Assembly: GCA_023423895.1 (NCBI GenBank) | Contig: JAFAER010000106.1 | Span: 8,346 to 72,345, forward strand | DNA length: 64,000 nt | Origin: Pseudomonadota bacterium | Lineage (GTDB): Bacteria; Myxococcota_A; Polyangia; Polyangiales; Polyangiaceae | Direction of reading: 5' to 3' | Part shown: piece by piece, positions 49,475 through 57,489 of the stretch | How the letters are laid out: the number at the start of each line of letters is the position of its first letter | Position numbering within the stretch: the stretch's first letter is position 1 | Program-made: the position numbers and the translations under genes | Notes under the pieces: model-generated | Database searches by the model: none | Told to the model about the DNA's origin: nothing | Seen by the model: only the letters and a program-made list of their open reading frames with translations

Positions 49475-50100
49475 AGACGCGCGCGACGTGCCGCATGGCT
49501 CTCACGATTCTGGCGGCGAGCTTGCTCGCTGGCTGCGCCTTGACCTCGAAGGGCGATGCGCTCGCGGTCCGCTACTTCGATCCGGAGACGGCGCGGCCGC
49601 GGATCACGAGCGCCGCCCAGCCCGCGACGCAGGGGCAAGGGATGGCGGTTGAGCTCGGGCGGGTCTCGTCCGGCATCAACCTCCGCGAGAAGATCGTCTA
49701 CCGCGATGCTGCGTTCGAGGTGGGCTTCTACGACGACAAGCGCTGGACGGAGCGGCCGGAGGTGTACGTCCGGCGCGAGCTCGCGCGAAAGCTCTTCGAG
49801 GAGCGCGGGATGCGGCGCGCGCTGGCAGGGCAGGCGCCCGTCCTCGAGGTGGAGGTCGTCGCGTTCGAGGAGCTCCGCGGTCCGCCGTCCGCCGCGCACA
49901 TCCAGCTCCGCATCCTCGTCCACGACGATCGCGATGCGATCCTCGAGAAGACGATCACGGCCGACCGGCCCGTGGCCCCGGGTGCGAAGGGCTTCGACGG
50001 TCTCGTCCAGGCCATGGCGCAGGCGCTCGACGCCGCGACCGACCAGGTCGCGAACGAGGTCGCAGGCGCGATGACGGCGCAGCCGCAGCCGGCTCCGTGA
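49471..50100 (+). CDS. PqiC/YmbA-like ABC transport auxiliary lipoprotein
   Basis: The 209-residue protein has a lipoprotein signal (LTILAASLLAGC, Cys22) and a domain with ALAVRYFDPE, GMAVELGRVSSGINLREKIVYRD and LEVEVVAFEELRGPPSAAHIQLRILVHD, matching ABC-type transport auxiliary lipoproteins (PqiC/YmbA) that sit at the outer membrane end of MCE systems. It overlaps the mlaD-like gene and completes the operon. Confidence 0.85.
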   Translation: MKTRATCRMALTILAASLLAGCALTSKGDALAVRYFDPETARPRITSAAQPATQGQGMAVELGRVSSGINLREKIVYRDAAFEVGFYDDKRWTERPEVYVRRELARKLFEERGMRRALAGQAPVLEVEVVAFEELRGPPSAAHIQLRILVHDDRDAILEKTITADRPVAPGAKGFDGLVQAMAQALDAATDQVANEVAGAMTAQPQPAP

Positions 50101-50120
50101 AGCACGAGACCGCGCGACGA

Positions 50121-50155
50121 CGGCGGCCCGCTCGCAATGACGAACGAGGCCGCCG
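50121..50155. terminator. Hairpin between convergent genes
   Basis: CGGCGGCC (50121-50128) and GGCCGCCG (50148-50155) are perfect complements across a 19-base loop in the 67-base gap between the Mla operon and the kinase-receiver gene; likely acts for both strands. Confidence 0.4.
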
Positions 50156-50167
50156 CCGAACGAGCGG

Positions 50168-51880
50168 CTACTTCTTCGTATCGAGCTCGACAGGCGACGT
50201 CGCGGTCGTCGGCTCGATCGACGCGACGTCCTCGTCCTCGGCCGCGTTCTTTTTGCTCGGCTCCGTGCGCGGCGGCGGCTCGACCATCACGACGGGCGGA
50301 GGCTTCCTGGAGTTCACGGGTTCCGCGCCACGGTTCGAGACGGGGACCTCACCTTGCGACGGGGGGGCCGAGTGACGCGACCGCAGCGTCCGTCGGATGA
50401 GCAGCTCCACGTCGTCGGCGTTGACCGGTTTGACGAGGAAGGCATCGGCGCCGATCGCCGAAAGGCGCTGCCACTCGCGCGGCCCGCCAGCAGCGGTGAG
50501 CACGATGATGGGGGTTCGCTGGCTGGCGTCGAGCGATCGGAGCAGAAGCGTGAGCTTGCCGCCGTCGATCTCCGGCATCTCGAGGTCCACGAGGACGACG
50601 GAATACGGCTGGCTCTCGAACGCTGCGAGGGCCTCGACGCCGTCACCTACCTGGTCGATCTGCGCGTGCGGGAACCGTGTGCGGAGCGAGTCGCCGATGA
50701 TCGTGCGCCAGTCCGGGTCGTCGTCCGCGATGAGGATCCGTTCGGGCTCGCGCGTTCCGCTGTGCTCGGCGAGGAGCGCCCGCCGGAAAGCGCCGACCGA
50801 CGCGTAGCGACGATGCGGATCTTTGGCGATCGCACGAAGGATGATCTCGTCGTAGCCGGGCGGAAGATCCGGCCGGTACGTGCTCGGCGGAGCAGCATCC
50901 TGAAGCACGTGTTGCGAGAGGACGTTCATGTCCGTCGCGCCGAGGAACGGCGGTCGGCCGGTGAACAGCTCGTAGGCGAGGCAGCCGAGAGCGTAGATGT
51001 CCCGGCGGTCGGCGAGGTCGGCGCTCTCTTCTTCTGCCAGCGCCGCCTCCGGTGCCATGTAGAGCGCGCTGCCGACGACGACGTTCGCGCTCTCGACGGA
51101 CTCGAGGATGCGCGCGACGCCGAGGTCGCCGACGCGGACACGGCCGCTGTCCTCGAGAAGGAGGTTCGAAGGCTTGATGTCGCGATGCACCGTCTGCGAG
51201 GCGTGAATGGCTTCGACGCCCAGGCACGCTTGATCGAGGATCCGGACGGCCTCGTCGATGTCGGGGGGAGTGTCGGCCGGTCGCGAACGGAGCCAGTGTT
51301 CGACCGTGCGGCCCTCGACGTACTCCATGACGAAGTACGGCACGGCGCCGTGCTCACCGAATGCGTACACGTGTACGACGTTCGGATGGGAGACGCGCGC
51401 CATGGCCCGCGCCTCGTTGTCGAAGAACGTTCGCATCTCGGGGAACGCGAAGAGCTCGGGCTTGATCAGCTTGATCGCGACTCTCCGGTCGAGGCGCTCG
51501 TCGTGCGCGAGCGCGACGACACCCATTCCGCCGATGCCGAGCGTGCGCTCGATCCTGTAAGTGCGATCCACGACGTCGCCGGGCTTCAAGCCGACGGAGG
51601 CGAGGGACTCGTCCTGAACGCGCTCGACGACGGCGCTCACGGGCGGCTCAGGCCGCGGAGCACGCGAAACGTCCTGGGTCGGCGCCGCTGCGTCGGTCGG
51701 CATCCATTCCGCGACCGTGGGCGCAAGAGCACGGATGACCGCCGCCGGATGCGGTGCCTTCGGTACGATTCGGTTGGCGGCCGCTGCCGGCGGCCGCGAC
51801 GAGGGGGTCTCGGCGAGTAGCTGTGACCCACCCGTCTTTGCGGTACCGACCGTTCGCCCCTCCGGCCCGGTGCCCTTCAT
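50168..51880 (-). CDS. Ser/Thr protein kinase fused to a receiver domain
   Basis: The 570-residue soluble protein has a kinase domain (about 100-365): LGIGGMGVVALAHDE, VAIKLI, TVHRDIKPSNLLLED, VGDLGVARI (DLG in place of DFG), SALYMAPEAALAEE, with a Pro/Ala-rich N-terminus. A receiver domain follows (about 375-500): RILIADDDPDWRTII, VVLVDLEMPEIDGG, LTAAGGPRE, FLVKPVN. The C-terminal tail is Pro/acidic. Kinase-receiver fusions link Ser/Thr signalling with His-Asp relays. Start at ATG 51878-51880 because AAGGAG lies eight bases upstream; ATGs at 51898 and 51919 are less likely. No membrane helix. Confidence 0.9.
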   Translation of the reverse strand: MKGTGPEGRTVGTAKTGGSQLLAETPSSRPPAAAANRIVPKAPHPAAVIRALAPTVAEWMPTDAAAPTQDVSRAPRPEPPVSAVVERVQDESLASVGLKPGDVVDRTYRIERTLGIGGMGVVALAHDERLDRRVAIKLIKPELFAFPEMRTFFDNEARAMARVSHPNVVHVYAFGEHGAVPYFVMEYVEGRTVEHWLRSRPADTPPDIDEAVRILDQACLGVEAIHASQTVHRDIKPSNLLLEDSGRVRVGDLGVARILESVESANVVVGSALYMAPEAALAEEESADLADRRDIYALGCLAYELFTGRPPFLGATDMNVLSQHVLQDAAPPSTYRPDLPPGYDEIILRAIAKDPHRRYASVGAFRRALLAEHSGTREPERILIADDDPDWRTIIGDSLRTRFPHAQIDQVGDGVEALAAFESQPYSVVLVDLEMPEIDGGKLTLLLRSLDASQRTPIIVLTAAGGPREWQRLSAIGADAFLVKPVNADDVELLIRRTLRSRHSAPPSQGEVPVSNRGAEPVNSRKPPPVVMVEPPPRTEPSKKNAAEDEDVASIEPTTATSPVELDTKK

Positions 51881-52126
51881 GAGGAAGCTCCTTCGCATGG
51901 CCGTCGGATGACGGCGCATCCGAGCCGGAGCACGTGACGTACCAAGGGCAGGTTCAGCAATTCATCGGTGCGTCGCGTGGCGAACGCCCGCACCGAAGGG
52001 GCGCGGCTGCGCAGACCTGCCACGCCTGAGGCGGCCCACACCAAGCCGGGCAGCGACAAAACGTCACGGATGGGACAGGCCTGACGCAGCCAACGGTCGT
52101 ACTGGTCGTGCTCGAGCGGCGGGCTC

Positions 52127-52936
52127 TCAGAAGACGTTGAACCAGCCGCCGACGCCCAGGCTCAGCCCGAAGTTGAAGAGCGAGGCGTCGATGCTCTGTT
52201 CGGTCGTGTTCGACCCCGTCGTCCTCGACTGCGAGCGGGTGCCCGAGAGCGGGATGTTCACGAGCGGTCCGCCGTGGATGAAGAAGTGCTCGTACGGGAC
52301 GAGGACGAACTGCGGATCGAGGTCGATGGAGAACAACGTATCGGTCGTCCGGACGGTCGTGGTGGCGCCCTGCGCCGTGAACTCCTGCGAACCGGTGATC
52401 GAGTAGAAGCCGAAGCCGAGCCGTGGCCAGAAGGCGACGATGTCGGCGAGCGGAAGGATGTACCCGACCCGCGGAGCGAGGCCGATCGCCGTCGCGGTCG
52501 GACCATCCGTGCTTCGGACATTGCGCGTGTTGCCCTGCAGAGTTTCGTCCTCGTTCGTCCCACCGAGCCCGAAGCCGAACGCGAGCGCGGCTCCGATCGT
52601 GAGGTGAGGGATGACGGTGACATCGAACGCCACGCGCGGGATGGCATGAACGTTCACCGGCACGGCGGCGCCGGACTCCTCGATCGACAGGTTCCGACCG
52701 AACAGTAGCGAGATCCCGGCCCCCGACTTCGAGTCGGTGAGGTCGACGTTGTTCTGCGTCTCCGTGACCGACGCGTGCGTGTAGTTGAAGAGCGGGACCA
52801 GCCGGTCGGCACTGAGGATCAACTGCCCTTTCTCACCGAACCCGTTCGCGTGACCGGCCGCCAGCGCATCCGAGCTGGAGGCAAGGACGACGGATGCTGC
52901 GGTAAGGACCCCCGCGATCGCGAGACTTGGCTTCAT
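52127..52936 (-). CDS. Outer-membrane beta-barrel-like protein
   Basis: The 269-residue protein has a Sec signal peptide (LAIAGVLTAASVVLASSSDALA) and alternating hydrophobic strands separated by short turns (TIGAALAFGFGLGG, FWPRLGFGFYSI, FVLVPYEHFFIHGG, FNFGLSLGVGGWFNVF), ending with an aromatic residue as expected of outer-membrane barrels. No specific family recognised; it may be a porin-like or OmpW-like protein. Confidence 0.78.
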   Translation of the reverse strand: MKPSLAIAGVLTAASVVLASSSDALAAGHANGFGEKGQLILSADRLVPLFNYTHASVTETQNNVDLTDSKSGAGISLLFGRNLSIEESGAAVPVNVHAIPRVAFDVTVIPHLTIGAALAFGFGLGGTNEDETLQGNTRNVRSTDGPTATAIGLAPRVGYILPLADIVAFWPRLGFGFYSITGSQEFTAQGATTTVRTTDTLFSIDLDPQFVLVPYEHFFIHGGPLVNIPLSGTRSQSRTTGSNTTEQSIDASLFNFGLSLGVGGWFNVF

Positions 52937-53032
52937 GAGCGCGACGGTATCGCGCTCATGCGGGCCATCTCAAGAACAGACAGTTGCTGGTCGCGCGCGT
53001 GGCCAGCCCGCAACTGCACGAGTCCGCCGTGG

Positions 53033-53377
53033 TCAGAGCGCACTGAGCTTGTGTACGACGCTGCCCACCAACGGGTACTCGAAGTCGTTGCCCTCGAGCG
53101 CCTGGAAGGCCGCGTAGACGTGCACCACGAGGAAGACCGGGATCGCGAGCCCGCAGGTCGCCAAGCTCACGAGAGTCCCCAACGCTGACCAGAGGAGGGC
53201 CTGCAGCGCCTGCCGCGAGGCGAAGGCCGACCGTTCGCGCTCGATCACGTAGACGAGCAGCGGCGCGAGAAACCAGGCGACGCACGTACCGGCGTGGGCG
53301 ATCGCCGCGGCGACGCGTTCGGTCTGCGTGGGCCGAGAGCCGGCGCCGGTCACCAGGTCCGAGGACAGGTTGGTCAT
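53033..53377 (-). CDS. DUF4870-like small membrane protein
   Basis: The 114-residue protein (from the ATG at 53375-53377) has three membrane segments: AAAIAHAGTCVAWFLAPLLVYVIE, ALLWSALGTLVSLATCGLAIPVFLVVHVYAAFQALEG, with RERSAFASRQALQALLW between; this matches DUF4870/Tic20-like proteins. Function is unknown. An ATG at 53413 would add 12 basic residues. Divergent from the FGE-like gene. Confidence 0.8.
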   Translation of the reverse strand: MTNLSSDLVTGAGSRPTQTERVAAAIAHAGTCVAWFLAPLLVYVIERERSAFASRQALQALLWSALGTLVSLATCGLAIPVFLVVHVYAAFQALEGNDFEYPLVGSVVHKLSAL

Positions 53378-53547
53378 GCGGATCGGTCGCCGGACCCGCT
53401 CGCGAAATTTCATCGCCGTACGAATGCCGCGAAACGCTCCGCGGCACGTGTGCAGTTACATCAAAGGTGAAATCAAAACTTCTCGACATTTTTGTAGAAG
53501 CGCACCTCGACGGCAGACAATGGCGATCCACAATCAACGTCAGGGTC

Positions 53548-54606
53548 ATGGGGATGCAGTTCGGTTCCCTCGCGCCCACGCCGCGCTCGAAGCGCCGCCT
53601 GGGGGTCTTCTTCGTCGTCGTCTTGTTCGGGCTCGCGTCGAAGGACGTGACCTCGGCATGGGGAGGTGAGCGCTCTGCCGTCGCTGCTCCGGCCGCGACG
53701 GCGCTCGGCGTCGGGGCGCAACCGCCGGCAACCGCGCCTGCAATTCCGGCGCTCGCGCAACCGTCGCCCGTCGTCGCCGATCCCGGCGACCTCGCACGAA
53801 CGTGGCAGCTGGTGCAGGGACGTCACTGGCAGATCGTCGGACCGGCCGGCGAGGCGCCGAGTGTCACCGATGCGCGCGAGAAGAATCGCGGGACATGTGC
53901 GCCCGGGATGATCGAGGTCGCGGGCAGGATGAAGCAGCACTTCTTGCTCGACGACCTCCAGATGCAGGCGTGCACGAAGTGGATCGACCGCAAATGGCCC
54001 GAGCGGTGCGCCGAATACGATCGCGACAAGTGGCTGATGCTCTCGAAAGATCTGCCCACGCAGCCTCAGCACTTCTGTATCGACCGCTTCGAATATCCGA
54101 ATCGCAAAGGCGAATACCCGATCATCCTCGTCAGCTGGTACGAGGCGCGGGACGCGTGCAAGGCAGAGGGCAAGCGGCTCTGCACCGAAGACGAGTGGAC
54201 GTTCGCGTGCGAGGGCGAAGAGGCCACGCCGTATCCGAACGGCTACGTGCGCGATCCCGACGCCTGCTTGAACGATCGGCCGTGGAAGCAGTTCAACGAC
54301 CGCGCGCTTTTCCCCCGCGCCGGAGAGAACGCGAAGCAGGAGCTCGACCGGTTGTGGCAAGGCCTGCCGAGCGGCGCTCGCGAGCTCTGCAAGAGCTCGT
54401 TCGGGGTCTACGACTTGACCGGCAACGTCGACGAGTGGACGCGCTCGTCAATCGCGGGTGAGCGGCCGAGCGTCCTCAAGGGCGGGTATTGGGGACCGGT
54501 GCGCACGCGCTGTCGTCCCGCGACGAAGGCTCATGACGAGCAACACGTGTTCTATCAGCAGGGCTTCCGCTGCTGTGCGGACCCGGGCGCCTCGTCGTCG
54601 AAGTAG
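53548..54606 (+). CDS. Secreted FGE/SUMF1-like (sulfatase-modifying fold) protein
   Basis: The 352-residue protein has a signal or anchor (LGVFFVVVLFGLAS), an Ala/Pro-rich linker, and a formylglycine-generating-enzyme-like domain (about 115-345; FCIDRFEYPNRKGEYPIILVSWYEARDACKAEGKRLCTEDEWTFACEGEE, VYDLTGNVDEWTRSSI, LKGGYWGPVRTRC, GFRCC). True FGE uses two Cys in a CxxxxC-like catalytic pair; the Cys residues here are mostly at disulfide positions, so enzymatic activity is uncertain. Start at 53548 or 53554. Confidence 0.85.
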   Translation: MGMQFGSLAPTPRSKRRLGVFFVVVLFGLASKDVTSAWGGERSAVAAPAATALGVGAQPPATAPAIPALAQPSPVVADPGDLARTWQLVQGRHWQIVGPAGEAPSVTDAREKNRGTCAPGMIEVAGRMKQHFLLDDLQMQACTKWIDRKWPERCAEYDRDKWLMLSKDLPTQPQHFCIDRFEYPNRKGEYPIILVSWYEARDACKAEGKRLCTEDEWTFACEGEEATPYPNGYVRDPDACLNDRPWKQFNDRALFPRAGENAKQELDRLWQGLPSGARELCKSSFGVYDLTGNVDEWTRSSIAGERPSVLKGGYWGPVRTRCRPATKAHDEQHVFYQQGFRCCADPGASSSK

Positions 54607-54650
54607 CGTCGCCGCTCGCGCATCGGGCGGCGCCGTTCGTCGGGGGCTGC

Positions 54651-55058
54651 GTGATCTCGACCGCGCAGCGTGGTAGCAACCGAGTCGTGAACCGGCGGCT
54701 CGTCCTCACCTCTACGTGCGCCGCCGTCGTGCTGGTCCTCGCCGGCGCGTGCGACGACGGCACCGAGAGCGCGTGCCGCGTCGACACCGACTGTCCGCAG
54801 GGCACCATCTGTCGCGACGAGAGGTGCGGTCCCGTCGGCGCCGAGGCAGGGGCACCGTCGCCCGATGCCGCCCCGTCGACGTGCACGAGCGACGGTCTTT
54901 CGTGCACGAGCCCGGACGAGTGTTGCTCGCGCGCGTGCACCGCGGGGCAATGTGGGGTCACCCAGCCCGCGCCGGCGCCGGTGTGTCGAGGCCTCTACGA
55001 GCTCTGTCAGAACGACTGCTGCTCGGGCCTGACGTGCACGAGCGGCACGTGCCGCTGA
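54651..55058 (+). CDS. Small Cys-rich lipoprotein
   Basis: The 135-residue protein has a lipoprotein signal (TCAAVVLVLAGAC, Cys34 with the GTG start at 54651) and three short Cys modules: CRVDTDCPQGTICRDERC, CTSPDECCSRACTAGQC and LCQNDCCSGLTCTSGTC. The modules are of the same DCC/ECC type as in the 33.3-kb lipoprotein. GGGGG precedes the GTG; another GTG at 54687 is possible. It follows the FGE-like gene by 44 bases, perhaps as an operon. Confidence 0.75.
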   Translation: MISTAQRGSNRVVNRRLVLTSTCAAVVLVLAGACDDGTESACRVDTDCPQGTICRDERCGPVGAEAGAPSPDAAPSTCTSDGLSCTSPDECCSRACTAGQCGVTQPAPAPVCRGLYELCQNDCCSGLTCTSGTCR

Positions 55059-55086
55059 CGCGTCGACGGCCGAGCACGCGCATCGA

Positions 55087-55995
55087 TCAGAGCGACTTGC
55101 CCATCGCCTGGTAGCCCTTGTCGACGTAGACGGTCGTCGCGGTGATTCCGCTCGCGAGCGGCGAGCACAAGAACGCGGCCGTCGCGCCGACCTCGCGCGC
55201 GGTGAGCACCTCGGGCAAGGGAGCGTTCGCCTTCGTGTATTCGATCATCTCGCCGATGAAGCCGATCGCGCTCGCGGCGCGCGAGGCGAGGGGACCGGCG
55301 CTGATGCAGTTGACGCGGTGTCCGTACTTGCGGCCCGCCTCGAACGCGAGCACGCGCGTGTCGCTCTCGAGGGCGGCCTTCGCCGAGCTCATTCCGCCGC
55401 CGTAACCGGGGATCACGCGCTCCGCAGCCATGTAGGAGAGCGAGAGGAACGCGCCGCCCTTTCGCATGATCGGGCTGAAGCGCTGGACCATCGAGACCAT
55501 CGAGTACGCGCTCACACCGATCGCGCCGAGATAGCCCTTGCGGCTCGTCTCGAGCAGCACGTTCTTCACCTCGGGCCCGTTCGCGAGCGAGTGGACGACG
55601 ATGTCCAGCACCCCGTCGCTCGACTCCGCGCCGAAGTCCGCCTTCAAGCGCTCGACGGCCGCCTGGATGCTGACGTCGCCATGCTCCTTGTACCGCTTGT
55701 TCTCGCGGATCTCGTCCGGCATGTCCTCGAACGTGTCGAACTCGGCGTCCAAGGGATAGATGCGCTCGAGCTCGAGCTTCCCGCCGTCGGGCATCGCGAG
55801 CGACTCGTCGAGCTTCCCGCGGCGAAGCAGCGTCTGGAAGATGCCGAGCGCCGGAGGCCACGTTCCGACGCACACCGAGGCGCCGGCTTCGGCGAGAGCC
55901 TTGGCGATCGCAAACCCAAAACCTCCGTCGTCTGCAACGCCGGCGACGAACGCGCGCTTGCCCGACAGGTCGATGTTCAGCATGGGCGGGACCAT
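55087..55995 (-). CDS. fabI: Enoyl-ACP reductase FabI
   Basis: The 302-residue protein is an FabI of the long, plant-like type: nucleotide-binding FVAGVADDGGFGFAIAKALAEAGA, an inserted segment (about 65-100), VHSLANGPEVKNVLLETSRKGYLGAIGVSAYS, and the catalytic Tyr-Lys in VIPGYGGGMSSAKAALES. It reduces trans-2-enoyl-ACP in fatty acid synthesis using NADH or NADPH. GGGAGG just before the ATG at 55993-55995 decides the start over the ATG at 55983. Converges with the small lipoprotein gene. Confidence 0.93.
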   Translation of the reverse strand: MVPPMLNIDLSGKRAFVAGVADDGGFGFAIAKALAEAGASVCVGTWPPALGIFQTLLRRGKLDESLAMPDGGKLELERIYPLDAEFDTFEDMPDEIRENKRYKEHGDVSIQAAVERLKADFGAESSDGVLDIVVHSLANGPEVKNVLLETSRKGYLGAIGVSAYSMVSMVQRFSPIMRKGGAFLSLSYMAAERVIPGYGGGMSSAKAALESDTRVLAFEAGRKYGHRVNCISAGPLASRAASAIGFIGEMIEYTKANAPLPEVLTAREVGATAAFLCSPLASGITATTVYVDKGYQAMGKSL

Positions 55996-56232
55996 CGCGC
56001 CTCCCGGTCCTCGCCTCAACGGAAAAATGGGACAGCGGCTTCCTGGCCGTTTCGGACGCTCCGGGGCGGCCGGCGCCCGGCCCCAGCGGCCGTCTCGAGA
56101 GGGAATGGTGAGAGGAAATTGGTTTGAGCTCCAACTAATGTGAAGCCGTCGTCACAGTCGCGTGGTTTCTTGCAACGTCTGTGCGTAGCCCGCAAAACCC
56201 GGCCTCTCCTGCGATAGAGTGGCCGCCGAACC

Positions 56233-57489
56233 ATGAACCTGGACTCCCGTGTTTCACGCCGCATTGCCTCGTGCCTCGTTGCAGTCGCGCTCTCGCTCGC
56301 CGCGCCTCGGGCCCATGCCGCCGAGTTCCCGACGCTCGATGTCGCCATCCAGCGCGCTCGCACGCAGGCCCTCGTCGTCGCAGATGCAGAGGGAGAGCTC
56401 GGCGTCGCCCGCGGGCAACTCGCCGGTGCACGAGCCAGCGCGCTCGGCAACCCGTACACCGACGTGCAGATCGACAGGCCGGTCTCGAACTCCACCGGCC
56501 AGAGCCTCCAGGCATTGACGTTCACGTACTTCCCGATCGACATCGCCGGACAACGCGGAAAGCGCGTCGAGGAAGCCGAACGCCTCATCGACTGGAGGAA
56601 GCTCGGTCTGGTCGATGCCCGAGCGATCGCCACGGGCGAGGTCGTGTCCGCCTACGGGGAGTACGTCATCAGCGCGGCGCGCGTCGCCGAGGCCAGCACG
56701 GGCGAGACGACGGCGCGCGAGGAGGCGAAGTATTTCCAGGGACGCTTCGAGGCGAAGGACACGACGCTCTACGAGATGAGCATCGCGGAGGCCGAGGTCG
56801 CGCGCTGGGTGCAATCCCGCGTCGAGGCGGAGCTCCGCGTCGCGAACTCGCGCGCACGTTTCGGTCAGCTCACCGGCACGCCCGATCCGGGCACGCCGCC
56901 GGCGAACGTGCCGGTGATGCCTCCGCCGGTACGCGGGTCCTGGGACGACGGCCAGATCGCGCGCGTCGTCGACAAGGCACCCATCGTCTCGCGCCTCGTG
57001 GCGGAGAAGACGTACTGGACGGCGTCGATCGAGCGGTACGAGCGCGAGAAGATCCCGCCGGTCTCGCTCGAGATCCTCGCCGGCCACGGCAGCTTGGGCG
57101 AAGCTCGTCTCGGCGGCGGCGCCGTCATCACGTATCCGATCACGCGCCGGTACCAGGGCGAGATCCGTCGCGCCGAGGAGGGCCGCACGAACGCCACGCG
57201 CCGCCTCGAGCTCTTCCGGGGGATCGTCAACGCGCGGCTTCGTGCCGCTCGGGATGCGATCGCATCGATCACCAAGGCGCTGGACGAGCTCGAGAAGCAC
57301 GGTCTCCCGGCGCTCGAGCGCGCCGTGCAGTCCTCCGTCGAGGGCTTTCGCGCAGGCAAGATCGACCTGACGCGTGCGATGCTGGCAAGGCGTGATCTCG
57401 CCATTGCTCGTGCTCGCAGACTGGACCTCCTCGAGGCGGGATGGCGCGCCTATGCCGACCTCGTGATCTTCACCGGAGACCTGCCTTGA
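56233..57489 (+). CDS. TolC-family outer-membrane efflux protein
   Basis: The 418-residue protein has a signal peptide (ASCLVAVALSLAAPRAHAAE) and TolC/OEP architecture, two repeats of long amphipathic helices (TLDVAIQRARTQALVVADAEGELGVARGQLAGARA; AEKTYWTASIERYEREKIP) with short beta segments. TolC-like proteins form outer-membrane channels for type I or RND export. No inner-membrane pump or membrane-fusion gene is adjacent. The next gene starts within its last codons (TTGA overlap), so they are translationally coupled. Confidence 0.85.
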   Translation: MNLDSRVSRRIASCLVAVALSLAAPRAHAAEFPTLDVAIQRARTQALVVADAEGELGVARGQLAGARASALGNPYTDVQIDRPVSNSTGQSLQALTFTYFPIDIAGQRGKRVEEAERLIDWRKLGLVDARAIATGEVVSAYGEYVISAARVAEASTGETTAREEAKYFQGRFEAKDTTLYEMSIAEAEVARWVQSRVEAELRVANSRARFGQLTGTPDPGTPPANVPVMPPPVRGSWDDGQIARVVDKAPIVSRLVAEKTYWTASIERYEREKIPPVSLEILAGHGSLGEARLGGGAVITYPITRRYQGEIRRAEEGRTNATRRLELFRGIVNARLRAARDAIASITKALDELEKHGLPALERAVQSSVEGFRAGKIDLTRAMLARRDLAIARARRLDLLEAGWRAYADLVIFTGDLP

